Assembly: GCA_038210415.1 (NCBI GenBank)
Contig: JBBQWS010000002.1
Location: 62,001 to 126,000, forward strand
DNA from: JBBQWS01 sp038210415
Lineage (GTDB): Bacteria > Actinomycetota > Actinomycetes > Prado026
Length of the DNA: 64,000 nt
Direction of reading: 5' to 3'
The notes below the pieces were generated by a model. It was given only the letters and a program-made list of their open reading frames with translations, ran no database searches and had not been told where the DNA came from. Position 1 is the first letter of the stretch; each line of letters starts with the position of its first letter. Position numbers and translations under genes: made by a program. Below are positions 1-8,988 of this stretch, piece after piece.

Positions 1-2553
1 CTCCTGCGCACCGAGGACGGCCTCAACATCACCGCTGAGCAGATCCGGTTCCTGGGCCAGTGGGACCCGGCCGCACAGCCCGACACCGAAATCCAGTTCA
101 CCCCGGCGCGCGTCATCATGCAGGACTTCACGGGCGTGCCGTGCGTCGTCGACCTCGCCACGATGCGCGAGGCCGTGCGCGAGCTCGGGGGCGACCCGAC
201 CAGGATCAACCCGCTCGCGCCGGCCGAGCTCGTCATCGACCACTCGGTCATCGCCGACGTCTTCGGCCGGGCCGACGCCTTCGAGCGCAACACTGACATC
301 GAGTACGGCCGCAACCGCGAGCGCTACCAGTTCCTGCGCTGGGGCCAGACCGCGTTCGACGAGTTCAAGGTCGTGCCGCCGGGCACCGGCATCGTCCACC
401 AGGTCAACATCGAGCACCTGGCCCGCACCGTGATGGTCCGCGACGTCGACGGCGTGCGCCGCGCGTATCCGGACACCTGCGTCGGCACGGACTCGCACAC
501 CACGATGGTCAACGGCCTGGGCGTGCTCGGTTGGGGCGTCGGCGGCATCGAGGCCGAGGCGGCGATGCTCGGGCAGCCGGTGTCGATGTTGATCCCGCGG
601 GTCGTCGGCTTCAAGCTGTCCGGGGAGCTGCCCGAGGGCGCTACGGCCACCGACCTCGTGCTGACGATCACCCAGATCCTGCGGGCGCACGGCGTGGTCG
701 GGAAGTTCGTCGAGTTCTACGGCGACGGCGTCGCCGCGGTGCCGCTGGCCAACCGCGCCACCATCGGCAACATGAGCCCCGAGTACGGCTCGACGGCGGC
801 CATGTTCCCGATCGACGCCGAGACGCTGCGGTACCTCCGGCTGACCGGTCGCCCCGCCGACCTGGTCGCCCTCGTCGAGGCCTACGCCAAGGAGCAGGGC
901 CTCTGGCACGATCCGTCGGCGACGGGCTACGTCGAGCCCGTCTTCAGCGAGTACCTCGAGCTCGACCTGGCGAGCATCGTCCCGTCGATCGCCGGACCCA
1001 AGCGGCCCCAGGATCGGGTCGTCCTCGCGGAGGCCAAGGAGTCCTTCGCCCGGGTGCTTCCCGACTACACGTCGGACCCGGCCCGCACCGTCAGCGTGAC
1101 CAGCCCTGAAGGTGCGACGTACGACCTCGGCCACGGAGCGGTGGTGATCGCGTCGATCACGTCGTGCACCAACACCTCCAACCCGTCGGTCATGATCGGC
1201 GCCGCGCTGCTTGCCAAGAAGGCGGTAGAGCGCGGCCTGACCCGCAAGCCCTGGGTCAAGACGACTCTGGCCCCGGGCTCCAAGGTGGTCATGGACTACT
1301 ACGACCGAGCGGGGCTCACGCCGTACCTCGACAAGCTCGGCTTCAACCTGGTCGGCTACGGCTGCGTCACCTGCATCGGCAACTCCGGCCCGCTGCCGCC
1401 CGAGGTCTCGGCAGGGATCAATGAGGCCGACCTCGCGGCCGTCGCCGTGCTGTCCGGCAACCGCAACTTCGAGGGCCGGATCAGCCCCGACGTGAAGATG
1501 AACTACCTCGCGTCGCCACCGCTGGTGGTCGCGTACGCCCTCGCCGGGCGGATGGACCTCGACCTCACCACCGAGCCGCTCGGCTTCGACGAGACCGCAG
1601 CTCCGGTCTACCTGGCCGACCTGTGGCCTTCGCCGCACGAGGTGCAGGAAGTCATCGACGTCGCCGTCCGGGCCGAGATGTACACCCGCGACTACGCCGA
1701 CGTCTTCGCCGGCGACGAGCGCTGGCAGTCCCTGCAGACGCCGGAGGGCTCTACCTTCGCCTGGGATCCCGAGTCGACGTACGTGCGCAAGCCGCCGTAC
1801 TTCGACGGGATGCCCCGCGACCCTGCGCCGGTGACGGACCTGCTCGGTGCGCGCGTACTCGCCAAGCTCGGCGACTCGGTGACCACCGACCACATCAGCC
1901 CAGCGGGATCGATCAAGGCCGACAGCCCAGCGGGGATCTACCTTGCCGAGCACGGCATCGCACGCGGCGACTTCAACTCGTACGGCTCGCGCCGCGGCAA
2001 CCACGAGGTGATGATCCGGGGCACCTTCGCGAACATCCGGCTGCGCAACCAACTGCTCGACGGGGTCGAGGGCGGCTTCACCGTCGACCTGCTCGACCCC
2101 GACCTTGCGCAGACCACCATCTACGACGCGGCCCGGACCTACCAGGCCGCGGGGGTGCCGCTGGTGATCCTCGCGGGCAAGGAGTACGGCTCCGGGTCGT
2201 CGCGGGACTGGGCGGCCAAGGGCACTGCCCTGCTGGGCGTCGGGGCGGTCATCGCCGAGTCGTACGAGCGGATCCACCGGTCGAACCTGATCGGCATGGG
2301 CGTGCTTCCGCTGCAGTACCCCGCCGGTCAGAACGCCGAGTCGCTCGGCCTCGTCGGCGACGAGGTGTTCTCGGTCACCGGGGTCACGGCGCTCAATACC
2401 GGTCCGGCGCCCCGCGAGGTCGACGTCCGGGCAGAGCGTGCTGACGGCGAGGTCGTCGGGTTCAGTGCGGTGCTGCGGATCGACACCCCCGGCGAGGCCG
2501 ACTACTACCGGCACGGCGGAATCCTGCAGTACGTCCTGAGGTCGCTCCTGTAG
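1..2553 (+). CDS. acnA: Aconitate hydratase (aconitase A), 5'-truncated by window edge
   Basis: TCA-cycle enzyme that interconverts citrate and isocitrate through cis-aconitate with a [4Fe-4S] cluster. The reading frame is open from the first base, so the gene starts upstream; about 850 residues are visible, and the family is usually around 900 or slightly more. Cluster ligands are visible as the Cys in SCTNTSNP (nt 1164-1166) and the pair in GYGCVTCIG (about nt 1354-1380). The C-terminal swivel domain carries the substrate-loop sequences GDSVTTDHISPAG and GKEYGSGSSRDWAAKG. An internal ATG at 118 is not the start because homology (LRTEDGLNITAEQI, TPARVIMQDFTGVP) continues upstream of it. Identity is very secure; the symbol follows actinobacterial usage (acn/sacA also used). 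Confidence 0.97.
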   Translation, partial: LLRTEDGLNITAEQIRFLGQWDPAAQPDTEIQFTPARVIMQDFTGVPCVVDLATMREAVRELGGDPTRINPLAPAELVIDHSVIADVFGRADAFERNTDIEYGRNRERYQFLRWGQTAFDEFKVVPPGTGIVHQVNIEHLARTVMVRDVDGVRRAYPDTCVGTDSHTTMVNGLGVLGWGVGGIEAEAAMLGQPVSMLIPRVVGFKLSGELPEGATATDLVLTITQILRAHGVVGKFVEFYGDGVAAVPLANRATIGNMSPEYGSTAAMFPIDAETLRYLRLTGRPADLVALVEAYAKEQGLWHDPSATGYVEPVFSEYLELDLASIVPSIAGPKRPQDRVVLAEAKESFARVLPDYTSDPARTVSVTSPEGATYDLGHGAVVIASITSCTNTSNPSVMIGAALLAKKAVERGLTRKPWVKTTLAPGSKVVMDYYDRAGLTPYLDKLGFNLVGYGCVTCIGNSGPLPPEVSAGINEADLAAVAVLSGNRNFEGRISPDVKMNYLASPPLVVAYALAGRMDLDLTTEPLGFDETAAPVYLADLWPSPHEVQEVIDVAVRAEMYTRDYADVFAGDERWQSLQTPEGSTFAWDPESTYVRKPPYFDGMPRDPAPVTDLLGARVLAKLGDSVTTDHISPAGSIKADSPAGIYLAEHGIARGDFNSYGSRRGNHEVMIRGTFANIRLRNQLLDGVEGGFTVDLLDPDLAQTTIYDAARTYQAAGVPLVILAGKEYGSGSSRDWAAKGTALLGVGAVIAESYERIHRSNLIGMGVLPLQYPAGQNAESLGLVGDEVFSVTGVTALNTGPAPREVDVRAERADGEVVGFSAVLRIDTPGEADYYRHGGILQYVLRSLL

Positions 2554-2580
2554 CGCGGGCTCCCGTCTGGGCTCGAGGCG

Positions 2581-4647
2581 TCACCGCAGCCCTTCTGCCC
2601 ACTCCCGGGTGCGACGACCGCTGCGCAGCATCCACTCCCAGCGCGCGCCGGCCGCGATCAGGACGCCGCCGACGAGACTGAGCGACAGCCATTGCGGAAC
2701 CTGGGACGCCGCGCTGGCGGCCTGGGCGGCCGCGGTCACGACGACCACCGCGAGCCCGACCCAGAACGGCGCCGCCCACCGGGCTCGGGCCCCCAGGACG
2801 GCCATCCCTGCGCCAACGACGACGAGACCAGCGGCCCGGGTCAGGGCGACCGGCTCGGCCGAACTGTCCGGGACGGCGGCGAGCATGGCCGCAGCAGGGA
2901 ACAGCATGAGGGCGACGAGAGGCGGACCTGCGTACGTCCAGGTGGACCCGGGTTCGCTCGCCCGGGCCCGCACGACTACCCCGACGAGCAGCAACGGCAG
3001 GGCAACGAGCAGGCCGCGCGCCTCAGGTCCGGCCGCACGCTCCTCGAGTGCGAGCAGGGCCCAGCCGACGGATGCTCCGGCGCAGGCTGGGACCGCCGCC
3101 ACCCACAGGGTCCACGCGGGTGCCCGGAACGCGGCGAGGACGGTGATCAGCCCGAGTCCGCCCAGGACCAGTGCGGCGGTGACAGCCCCACGGGTAACCG
3201 TTCCGTCAGCGAGCCAGTGCCCTGCGTCCGCGCGGGCTGCGGCGGCCCAGGAGCCGAGCGCGGCGCCGCCCACGACGAGCGGAAGGGCGGTCAGGTCCCG
3301 GACCCGGCGAGACCGCCGGACCGACAGCCCCACGAGTGCTGCCGCCAGAGTCGCTGCGACAGCGATCAGGGCTCCCCGTTCCCAGGGATAGCCCGAGCTG
3401 AGCCAGCTGGTCAGCGTGGGTTCCGTGCAGGGGAGGTAGGTGGTGCAGTCGACCGTGTTCTGCGGGGCGTCGTGCAGCGGAGCGACGCTGAATCCGATCC
3501 CGACCCCGACTGCGCCGGCGGCCAGACCGCCCAGCGCCCTAAGCGCGACGTCCCGGACCGGATCATTGGTGGCTCGGGCGGCCACGCGCAGGGCCGCCGC
3601 GACCAGCAGCGGGCTCGACACGACAGCGACGCCCGCCATCCACAACCGCGACGACGGGTCTTCCACGCCGCTGAGCAGGAGCAGCAGGGTCGAGCCGGTC
3701 AGGACCACTGCCCCCGCGACCACGACCGTCCAGCGCGCCTTGCTCACCCGGTCCAGACCCAGCAGGGCGGCGCTGCCCGTGAGCAGGACCAACGCGGGAG
3801 CGGCAGCCGGCGCTGCCGTCAGCACGTCGGCCGAGCTCAGTCGGTCCGCCGCGACCGCGGCGGTCGCGAGCACCCCGACGACGACCCCGCTGACTCCGAA
3901 CCACGCCCAGGGCACCCGTACCCGGTGCTCGGACCCGTCGAGCGCGGCCAGCACCAGCAGCACGGCGCCCCAGAGCACCAACGTCCCTGCGACCCACCAG
4001 GCCGCCCACGTGGGCTGCACGCCCGGACCGAGGTACGGCGCTGCGGCTGTCGACACCAGCGCGAGCACCGCCGAGAACGACGCGGTCACTGCGGCTGCGC
4101 CAGGCTGGCGTCGGGTCTGCGCGTACGCGAGTGCCACGCCGATCGCGGCGGCACCGTTGACGGTCATCGACCGGAGCCCGGCCGAGCCGACAGTGTCGGC
4201 GTCCAGCAGGAAGCCGCCCGCGACGACCAGGAGCAGGACCCCGGCCACCGCCAGGGCGGTGCCGGCCGCAGGCAGCCGGTCTGCCAGGGCGTATCCGCCT
4301 GCGCACGCCGCCGCCCCGAAGAGCACCAGGACGGCTAGCTGCCCGACCGCGCCGAGCGCGGTCCACGAGTAGGCGGTGAACGCGAGAGCAGCGGCGGCCA
4401 GGGCGAACACGCCCGCGGACAGCAGGATGCGGGCGGCGCCCGGCGTGGCAGGGGCGGGGGCGGATGCGCCACCCTCGGGCCGCCCCGCCGAAGCGGAGTC
4501 GAGCAACCACTTGCGCCGCTCAGGTATCCACGCCTCGAGGGAGTCGAGGTAACTGAGCTCGGCGGCGACCTGGGGCGGCACCACCAGCGAAGCCGGGGGC
4601 TCGGGCGTTGGCTGAGGTGATTCGGACGTGGGCTGAGGGGTGCTCAT
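2581..4647 (-). CDS. Large polytopic membrane protein (SCO7613/DUF2157-like)
   Basis: Protein of 688 residues. After a Pro/Ser/Thr-rich N-terminus there is a short soluble stretch (ELSYLDSLEAWIPERRKWLL), then from about residue 70 a near-continuous series of some 18-20 hydrophobic Ala/Val/Leu helices to the C-terminus, which ends in a basic tail. I see no catalytic motif. The layout, a short cytosolic head plus very many membrane helices, matches the actinobacterial SCO7613 C-terminal / DUF2157-like membrane proteins, whose function is unknown. The ATG at 4647 has the purine-rich GAGAGGTGGG upstream. It is convergent with the aconitase gene (27 bp gap) and has the same orientation as the next small gene, only 10 bp away. 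The family name is an inference from architecture. Confidence 0.8.
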   Translation of the reverse strand: MSTPQPTSESPQPTPEPPASLVVPPQVAAELSYLDSLEAWIPERRKWLLDSASAGRPEGGASAPAPATPGAARILLSAGVFALAAAALAFTAYSWTALGAVGQLAVLVLFGAAACAGGYALADRLPAAGTALAVAGVLLLVVAGGFLLDADTVGSAGLRSMTVNGAAAIGVALAYAQTRRQPGAAAVTASFSAVLALVSTAAAPYLGPGVQPTWAAWWVAGTLVLWGAVLLVLAALDGSEHRVRVPWAWFGVSGVVVGVLATAAVAADRLSSADVLTAAPAAAPALVLLTGSAALLGLDRVSKARWTVVVAGAVVLTGSTLLLLLSGVEDPSSRLWMAGVAVVSSPLLVAAALRVAARATNDPVRDVALRALGGLAAGAVGVGIGFSVAPLHDAPQNTVDCTTYLPCTEPTLTSWLSSGYPWERGALIAVAATLAAALVGLSVRRSRRVRDLTALPLVVGGAALGSWAAAARADAGHWLADGTVTRGAVTAALVLGGLGLITVLAAFRAPAWTLWVAAVPACAGASVGWALLALEERAAGPEARGLLVALPLLLVGVVVRARASEPGSTWTYAGPPLVALMLFPAAAMLAAVPDSSAEPVALTRAAGLVVVGAGMAVLGARARWAAPFWVGLAVVVVTAAAQAASAASQVPQWLSLSLVGGVLIAAGARWEWMLRSGRRTREWAEGLR

Positions 4648-4657
4648 GGCCCACCTC

Positions 4658-4861
4658 TCAAACGTGAGCGGGGACGCTGGGGCGCACGTAGATCTGGTCG
4701 CACTCGTCCACGACCTGCCAGCCCTGGGCGGTGAGCGCCGCCCGGTACTCCCGGCCGTGGTGCCCGCAGAACACGAGGATCTGGCCGTCCCTTCGGGCCT
4801 TCATGAACGCCTGGGACCCACACGAGTCGCAACTCTCCGACGGGGTCACTTCCGACGACAT
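4658..4861 (-). CDS. Small DUF7455-like zinc-ribbon protein
   Basis: A 67-residue protein. CDSCG near residue 10 and CGHHG near residue 30 form a potential metal-binding CxxC...CxxH set, followed by EYRAALTAQGWQVVDE. This resembles the small actinobacterial proteins of the DUF7455 type, of unknown role. The longer upstream ATG (4951) was rejected: the preceding residues look like non-coding translation, and the ATG at 4861 has GAAGG at a suitable distance. It lies 10 bp upstream of the large membrane protein and is probably co-transcribed with it. Confidence 0.75.
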   Translation of the reverse strand: MSSEVTPSESCDSCGSQAFMKARRDGQILVFCGHHGREYRAALTAQGWQVVDECDQIYVRPSVPAHV

Positions 4862-4960
4862 GGCGCACCTTCGATCTGCATCGCTCCTGGTGTCCCAGGA
4901 TCCCGTGCCGGGCCGGTGCGTGCACAGAGGAGTAAGTCCTAGCCGGGGCACCCGGTGGCC

Positions 4961-4966
4961 TAGGGT
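4961..4966 (+). promoter_or_regulatory. -10 hexamer TAGGGT for leaderless xylB
   Basis: TAGGGT ends 6 nt before the ATG at 4973, which would place transcription initiation at the start codon. No convincing -35 element or Shine-Dalgarno sequence is visible. Confidence 0.55.
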
Positions 4967-4972
4967 GCGGAC

Positions 4973-6373
4973 ATGCCGCTCGTCGCCGGGGTCGACTCAT
5001 CCACCCAGTCCGTCAAGGTTCTCGTCTGTGACGCGGAGACCGGGGCCGTCGTGCGGTCCGGGCGGAGCAGCCACCCCGACGGCACACAGTGCCCGGCCGA
5101 CGTCTGGTGGGACGCCCTGCGCGGCGCCGCGTCCGGCCTGCTCGACGGCGTGTCCGCCCTATCAGTTGCCGGCCAGCAGCACGGAATGGTCACCCTCGAC
5201 GACCAGGGTGGTCTCGTCCGCCCTGCGTTGCTGTGGAACGACACGAGGTCGGCCTGCGACGCCGACGACCTGGTGGCCGAGCTCGGTGGTCCGGCTGCCT
5301 GGGCCGACGCTGTCGGCTCAGTTCCGGTGGCCAGCTTCACGGTGACCAAGCTGCGCTGGCTGGCCCGCCACGAGCCTGACCTCGCTGCCCGGGTCGCCCA
5401 GGTCGTGCTCCCGCACGACTACCTGACCTGGCGGCTCGCGGGGTCGCCGGCCGCAAGAGCCACGACCGACCGGGGTGATGCGTCGGGCACGGGCTACTGG
5501 TCGCCGCGCGAGGGCGTCTACCGCACGGACCTGCTCGAGCTCGCCTTCGGTCGTGAGGTGGCGCTGCCACGCGTCGCGGGGGCCGCCGAGCTCGTCGGCA
5601 CGACGGAGGACGGCCTGGTTCTGGCGGCGGGCACGGGCGACAACATGGGCGCGGCGCTGGGCCTTGGTCTAGGCACTGGGGACGTGGTCGTCTCGTTGGG
5701 TACGTCCGGCACCGCTTTCGCGGTGGCCGACCGCGCGACGGCTGACGCCTCGGGCGACGTGGCCGGATTCGCCGACGCGACCGGTCGGTTCCTCCCCTTG
5801 GTCTGCACCCTCAACGCGGCGCGGGTGCTGACCACCGGCGCCGCGCTGCTCAGCGTCGACCTCGACCGGTTCAGCGAGCTGGCGCTGCAGGCCGAGCCAG
5901 GGGCCGGAGGGCTGACCCTGCTGCCGTACCTCGACGGCGAGCGCACGCCCAACCTGCCCGACGCGACCGGGGCGCTGTCGGGGCTGACCCGTGCGAACGG
6001 CACTCCGGCGAACCTCGCGCGCGCCTGCATCGAGGGCATGCTCTGCGGTCTCGCCGACGCCGTCGATGCGCTCAGCGCGCAGGGGGTGCGCCCGAGCCGG
6101 GTGCTGCTCATCGGCGGTGCTGCCGCGTCGCCGGCCGTCCAGCAGGCCGCTGTCGAGCTGTTCGGCGTGCCCGTCCACGTGCCTGTGCCCGGCGAGTACG
6201 TCGCCCTGGGGGCCGCCCGGCAGGCGGCCTGGGCACTGGCTGCGACGTCCGAGCCGCCTTTGTGGGAGCTCGCCGGGACCCAGGTGCGTGAACCGGACCC
6301 GCACCCCGAGATCCGGCTGCGCTACGCGGCAGCGCGTGCAGCCGCATACCCGAGCCCGCTTCGGGCCGGGTAG
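4973..6373 (+). CDS. xylB: Xylulokinase
   Basis: FGGY-family sugar kinase (466 residues; E. coli XylB is 484) that phosphorylates D-xylulose to xylulose 5-phosphate with ATP. Visible features are the N-terminal phosphate-binding loop GVDSSTQSVK, the GQQHGMV segment, the sugar-contact motif LWNDTRS, the GTGDNMG sequence carrying the expected catalytic Asp, the second nucleotide motif SLGTSGTAFA and the late LLIGGAAASPAVQQ motif. Neighbours are a xylose-type ABC transporter and ROK regulator downstream, which supports xylulose as the substrate. No xylose isomerase lies in the window. The start is placed at the ATG preceded by a TAGGGT -10 box. Confidence 0.93.
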   Translation: MPLVAGVDSSTQSVKVLVCDAETGAVVRSGRSSHPDGTQCPADVWWDALRGAASGLLDGVSALSVAGQQHGMVTLDDQGGLVRPALLWNDTRSACDADDLVAELGGPAAWADAVGSVPVASFTVTKLRWLARHEPDLAARVAQVVLPHDYLTWRLAGSPAARATTDRGDASGTGYWSPREGVYRTDLLELAFGREVALPRVAGAAELVGTTEDGLVLAAGTGDNMGAALGLGLGTGDVVVSLGTSGTAFAVADRATADASGDVAGFADATGRFLPLVCTLNAARVLTTGAALLSVDLDRFSELALQAEPGAGGLTLLPYLDGERTPNLPDATGALSGLTRANGTPANLARACIEGMLCGLADAVDALSAQGVRPSRVLLIGGAAASPAVQQAAVELFGVPVHVPVPGEYVALGAARQAAWALAATSEPPLWELAGTQVREPDPHPEIRLRYAAARAAAYPSPLRAG

Positions 6374-6390
6374 GCGAGCGGCGGGCCGCG

Positions 6391-6759
6391 ATGGCGAAGA
6401 CCAGCCCCCCCGGCTGGCCGCGGGAGGTGCCGCCGCCCGACTACCCGGGCTGGGAGCAGCGGGCGAGCGGGTGGCTCTTCGACCTGTGCCCCGCCGATCT
6501 CAGGGCGCACGAAGTCTTCCGCCGGCAGCCACTGGTGCTGGCTTATGTCGCCGCCGGCCAGCTCGACGGCGCCCTGACCGGGATCCGGGCAGCGGTCGCG
6601 TCGGTCCGCGCCGACCTGCGCGACGACGTGCCCCCCACTGTGCTCGCCGAAGTCCTGGACGCGCTCCAGCTCGAGCAGGTACGCCTCGAGGCGGCCCGGC
6701 GCGCGGTCGGTCTGGTGGGAGAGGCGCTGCGGGGTGAGCGCCGCCGGCCACGCCTGTAA
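6391..6759 (+). CDS. Conserved small hypothetical protein
   Basis: A 122-residue soluble protein beginning 17 bp after xylB and probably in the same transcript. It has an N-terminal Pro-rich segment (PREVPPPDYPGWEQRA), a middle DLCPADLRAHEVFRRQPLVLA and a C-terminal helical region rich in Ala, Arg and Glu. No signal peptide, membrane helix or recognisable catalytic motif. The amino-acid composition and its position in the operon argue that it is real. I do not recognise the family. Confidence 0.7.
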   Translation: MAKTSPPGWPREVPPPDYPGWEQRASGWLFDLCPADLRAHEVFRRQPLVLAYVAAGQLDGALTGIRAAVASVRADLRDDVPPTVLAEVLDALQLEQVRLEAARRAVGLVGEALRGERRRPRL

Positions 6760-6880
6760 CCGTTTCGAGACCGTTCGTTGCCGGGTCGTGACTATCGGAT
6801 GACGCTCGCGTGACGCAATTGTTACCGGCTCCGACAAATTGAGGCCCAACGTTGCTTGTGCTGGCCCTCGAAGGGCCCAT

Positions 6881-6899
6881 ATGTTGCAGCGAACAACAT
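6881..6899. promoter_or_regulatory. Inverted repeat, candidate ROK-regulator operator upstream of xylF
   Basis: ATGTTG-7 nt-CAACAT is a perfect inverted repeat in the 234 bp gap before the transporter operon. The perfect palindrome CAACGTTG (6847-6854) lies 26 bp upstream, and CAATTG/CAAATTG motifs occur near 6815-6840. The ROK regulator encoded downstream is the obvious candidate ligand. Assignment is by position and symmetry only. Confidence 0.4.
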
Positions 6900-6920
6900 T
6901 CGTCGAACCTGACGATCGCT

Positions 6921-6935
6921 ACCCCCTCCGGGGGT
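6921..6935 (+). other. Short GC hairpin in xylF leader
   Basis: ACCCCC-TCC-GGGGGT can form a 6-bp stem with a 3-nt loop about 60 nt upstream of the xylF start. It could be part of an operator or an RNA hairpin; nothing in the sequence decides. Confidence 0.3.
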
Positions 6936-6993
6936 CGCACCATGGTCCCAGCAGGGCCCAGTGCACCATTCGCAAACGAAAGGATCGGGTCAC

Positions 6994-8097
6994 ATGCGCA
7001 AGCGCTCCCTCCTCGCCGTAGCCGGGCTCTCCGTCTCGGCGCTGGCCCTCGCGGCCTGCTCGAGCAGCAGCAGCGGTGCCGGCACCGGCTCGTCACCGGC
7101 GGCCAAGAAGGCCAAGATCGGCGTCATTCTCCCGGACGCGGCTTCGTCCGCTCGGTGGGAGACCGCCGACCGCAAGTTCCTCGGAGACGCCTTCACGGCG
7201 GCGGGTGTCGACTACGACATCCAGAACGCCGCCGGTGACAAGACCAAGTTCGCCAGCATCGCTGACGGCATGATCAACAGCAAGGTCGACGTCCTCCTGG
7301 TCGTCAACCTGGACAACGCGTCCGGTGCTGCTGTCGAGAAGAAGGCGACCGACGCCGGTATTCCCGTCGTCGACTACGACCGGCTCACCCTCGGCGGTTC
7401 CGCCAACTACTACGTGTCCTTCGACAACGTGGCCGTCGGCACCACCATCGGCACCGGCCTGGTCAAGTGCCTCACCGACGCGGGCAAGAAGACCGGTAAC
7501 GTCATCGAGCTGAACGGCTCGCCTGACGACAACAACGCCACGCTGTTCAAGCAGGGCTACGACAAGGTCGTCCGTGACGCTGGCTACACCGTCGTCGCCG
7601 ACCAGGCCGTGCCTGGCTGGGACAACATCAAGGGCGGCACGATCTTCGAGAGCCTGTTCAACGCGCACAAGGACATCGTCGGTGTCGCTGCGGCGAACGA
7701 CGGTCTCGGCGGCGCCGCGATCGCGATCCTCGCGAAGAACGGACTGGCCGGCAAGGTGTTCGTCACCGGTCAGGACGCGACTGACGAGGGCCTGCAGCGC
7801 GTGCTCCTCGGCACCCAGTGCATGAGCGTCTACAAGGCAGTCAAGGCTGAGGCCGCCGCTGCTTCGGAGATCGCGATCGCCCTGGCGAAGAAGGACACCG
7901 CTGCGGCTGACGCCCTGGCGAAGGGGACCACGAACGACTCGCAGGCCAAGCGCGACGTCAAGTCGGTCCTGCTCACCCCGGTCGCGATCTACGCGGCCAA
8001 CGTCAAGGACGTCATCGCTGACGGATTCACCACCGCCGACAAGCTCTGCACCACCGCCGAGCTCAAGGCAGCCTGCACGAAGAACGGCGTTTCCTAG
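6994..8097 (+). CDS. xylF: Sugar ABC transporter substrate-binding lipoprotein (xylose type)
   Basis: A 367-residue periplasmic-binding-protein-like lipoprotein of the CUT2/ribose-xylose class. The N-terminus MRKRSLLAVAGLSVSALALAAC is a lipoprotein signal with lipobox LAAC followed by a Ser-rich linker. The mature part starts KKAKIGVILPD and shows VVDYDRLTLGGSANYYVSFDN and VFVTGQDATDEGLQ, typical of D-xylose-binding proteins. The ATG at 6994 is chosen over 6961 because it gives a clean signal peptide and has AAAGGA about 9 nt upstream. It is followed by a strong hairpin and then the ATPase and permease genes. Xylose specificity is inferred from similarity and from xylB. Confidence 0.9.
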   Translation: MRKRSLLAVAGLSVSALALAACSSSSSGAGTGSSPAAKKAKIGVILPDAASSARWETADRKFLGDAFTAAGVDYDIQNAAGDKTKFASIADGMINSKVDVLLVVNLDNASGAAVEKKATDAGIPVVDYDRLTLGGSANYYVSFDNVAVGTTIGTGLVKCLTDAGKKTGNVIELNGSPDDNNATLFKQGYDKVVRDAGYTVVADQAVPGWDNIKGGTIFESLFNAHKDIVGVAAANDGLGGAAIAILAKNGLAGKVFVTGQDATDEGLQRVLLGTQCMSVYKAVKAEAAAASEIAIALAKKDTAAADALAKGTTNDSQAKRDVKSVLLTPVAIYAANVKDVIADGFTTADKLCTTAELKAACTKNGVS

Positions 8098-8105
8098 GCT
8101 GAAAA

Positions 8106-8147
8106 ACGCTAGGGGTGGTCGCGCGAAGGCGCGATCACCCCTAGCGT
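8106..8147 (+). terminator. Strong 19-bp intercistronic hairpin between xylF and xylG
   Basis: The arms 8106-8124 and 8129-8147 pair over 19 bp (one G-U wobble) around the tetraloop GAAG. No T-run follows, so a complete intrinsic terminator is unlikely. More plausible is partial termination or protection of the xylF mRNA 3' end, giving more binding protein than ATPase and permease. Confidence 0.75.
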
Positions 8148-8196
8148 CAGCGTGTCAGGTCTCTGTCCCTTCGAACGAGCAACTAAGAGGCTGCCC

Positions 8197-8988
8197 ATGT
8201 CATCGGATCCAGAGCCCACGCCGCTGCTGTCGCTGCGGGGCGTCAACAAGAGCTTCGGGGCCGTCCAGGTCCTGCATGACGTCGACTTCGACGTCTACCC
8301 CGGCGAGGTCACCGCACTGGTCGGAGACAATGGCGCCGGCAAGAGCACGCTCATCAAGGCCGTCGCGGGTATCTATCCGTTCGACGACGGAGAGTTGACC
8401 TTCGAAGGCCACGTGGAGACGATCCACGGCCCCAGGCAGGCGAGCGCACTCGGCATCGAGGTCGTCTACCAGGATCTCGCGCTCTGCGACAACCTCGACG
8501 TGGTGCACAACATGTTCCTCGGCCGCGAGCAGAAGAGCGGCATCACGCTCGACGAGGCGGGGATGGAACAGCGGGCGAGCGAGACGCTTGCCGGCCTCTC
8601 CGTGCGCACCCTGAAGTCGGTGCGGCAGCTCGTCGCCAGCCTGTCCGGCGGACAGCGCCAGACGGTGGCCATCGCGCGCGCAGTGCTCTGGAACTCCAAG
8701 CTCGTGATCCTGGACGAGCCGACCGCGGCGCTCGGGGTCGCGCAGACCGAGCAGGTCCTGAACCTGGTCCGACGCCTCGCCGACAAGGGACTGGGTGTCG
8801 TACTCATCTCGCACAACATGAACGACGTCTTCGCAGTGGCTGACCGCATCTCCTGCCTCTACCTGGGTCGCATGGCCGCCCAGATCAAGGCGTCCGAGAC
8901 GACCCACTCCGAGGTGGTCCAGCTCATCACCGCCGGTCGCAGTGACCGGCTCGCCGCTGCGGCGCTCGTTGAAGGGGAGGCGTCATGA
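8197..8988 (+). CDS. xylG: Sugar ABC transporter ATP-binding protein, single-domain
   Basis: A 263-residue ABC ATPase that powers the sugar importer. Walker A is GDNGAGKST (about residue 44), the Q-loop YQDLALCDN, the signature LSGGQRQTVAIARA, Walker B LVILDEP and the switch His in LISHNMND. It has one ABC domain; E. coli XylG and RbsA have two and are about 500 residues, so two copies of this protein should assemble per transporter, as in FrcA-like systems. The ATG at 8197 (AAGAGG upstream) is preferred over 8152. Its stop overlaps the permease start (ATGA). Confidence 0.92.
   Translation: MSSDPEPTPLLSLRGVNKSFGAVQVLHDVDFDVYPGEVTALVGDNGAGKSTLIKAVAGIYPFDDGELTFEGHVETIHGPRQASALGIEVVYQDLALCDNLDVVHNMFLGREQKSGITLDEAGMEQRASETLAGLSVRTLKSVRQLVASLSGGQRQTVAIARAVLWNSKLVILDEPTAALGVAQTEQVLNLVRRLADKGLGVVLISHNMNDVFAVADRISCLYLGRMAAQIKASETTHSEVVQLITAGRSDRLAAAALVEGEAS

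Noticed and set aside
2609..4372. Long open frames on the plus strand opposite the large membrane protein gene
   Set aside because: They are rich in Arg, Gly, Gln and Pro without domain features, typical of antisense frames in high-GC DNA.
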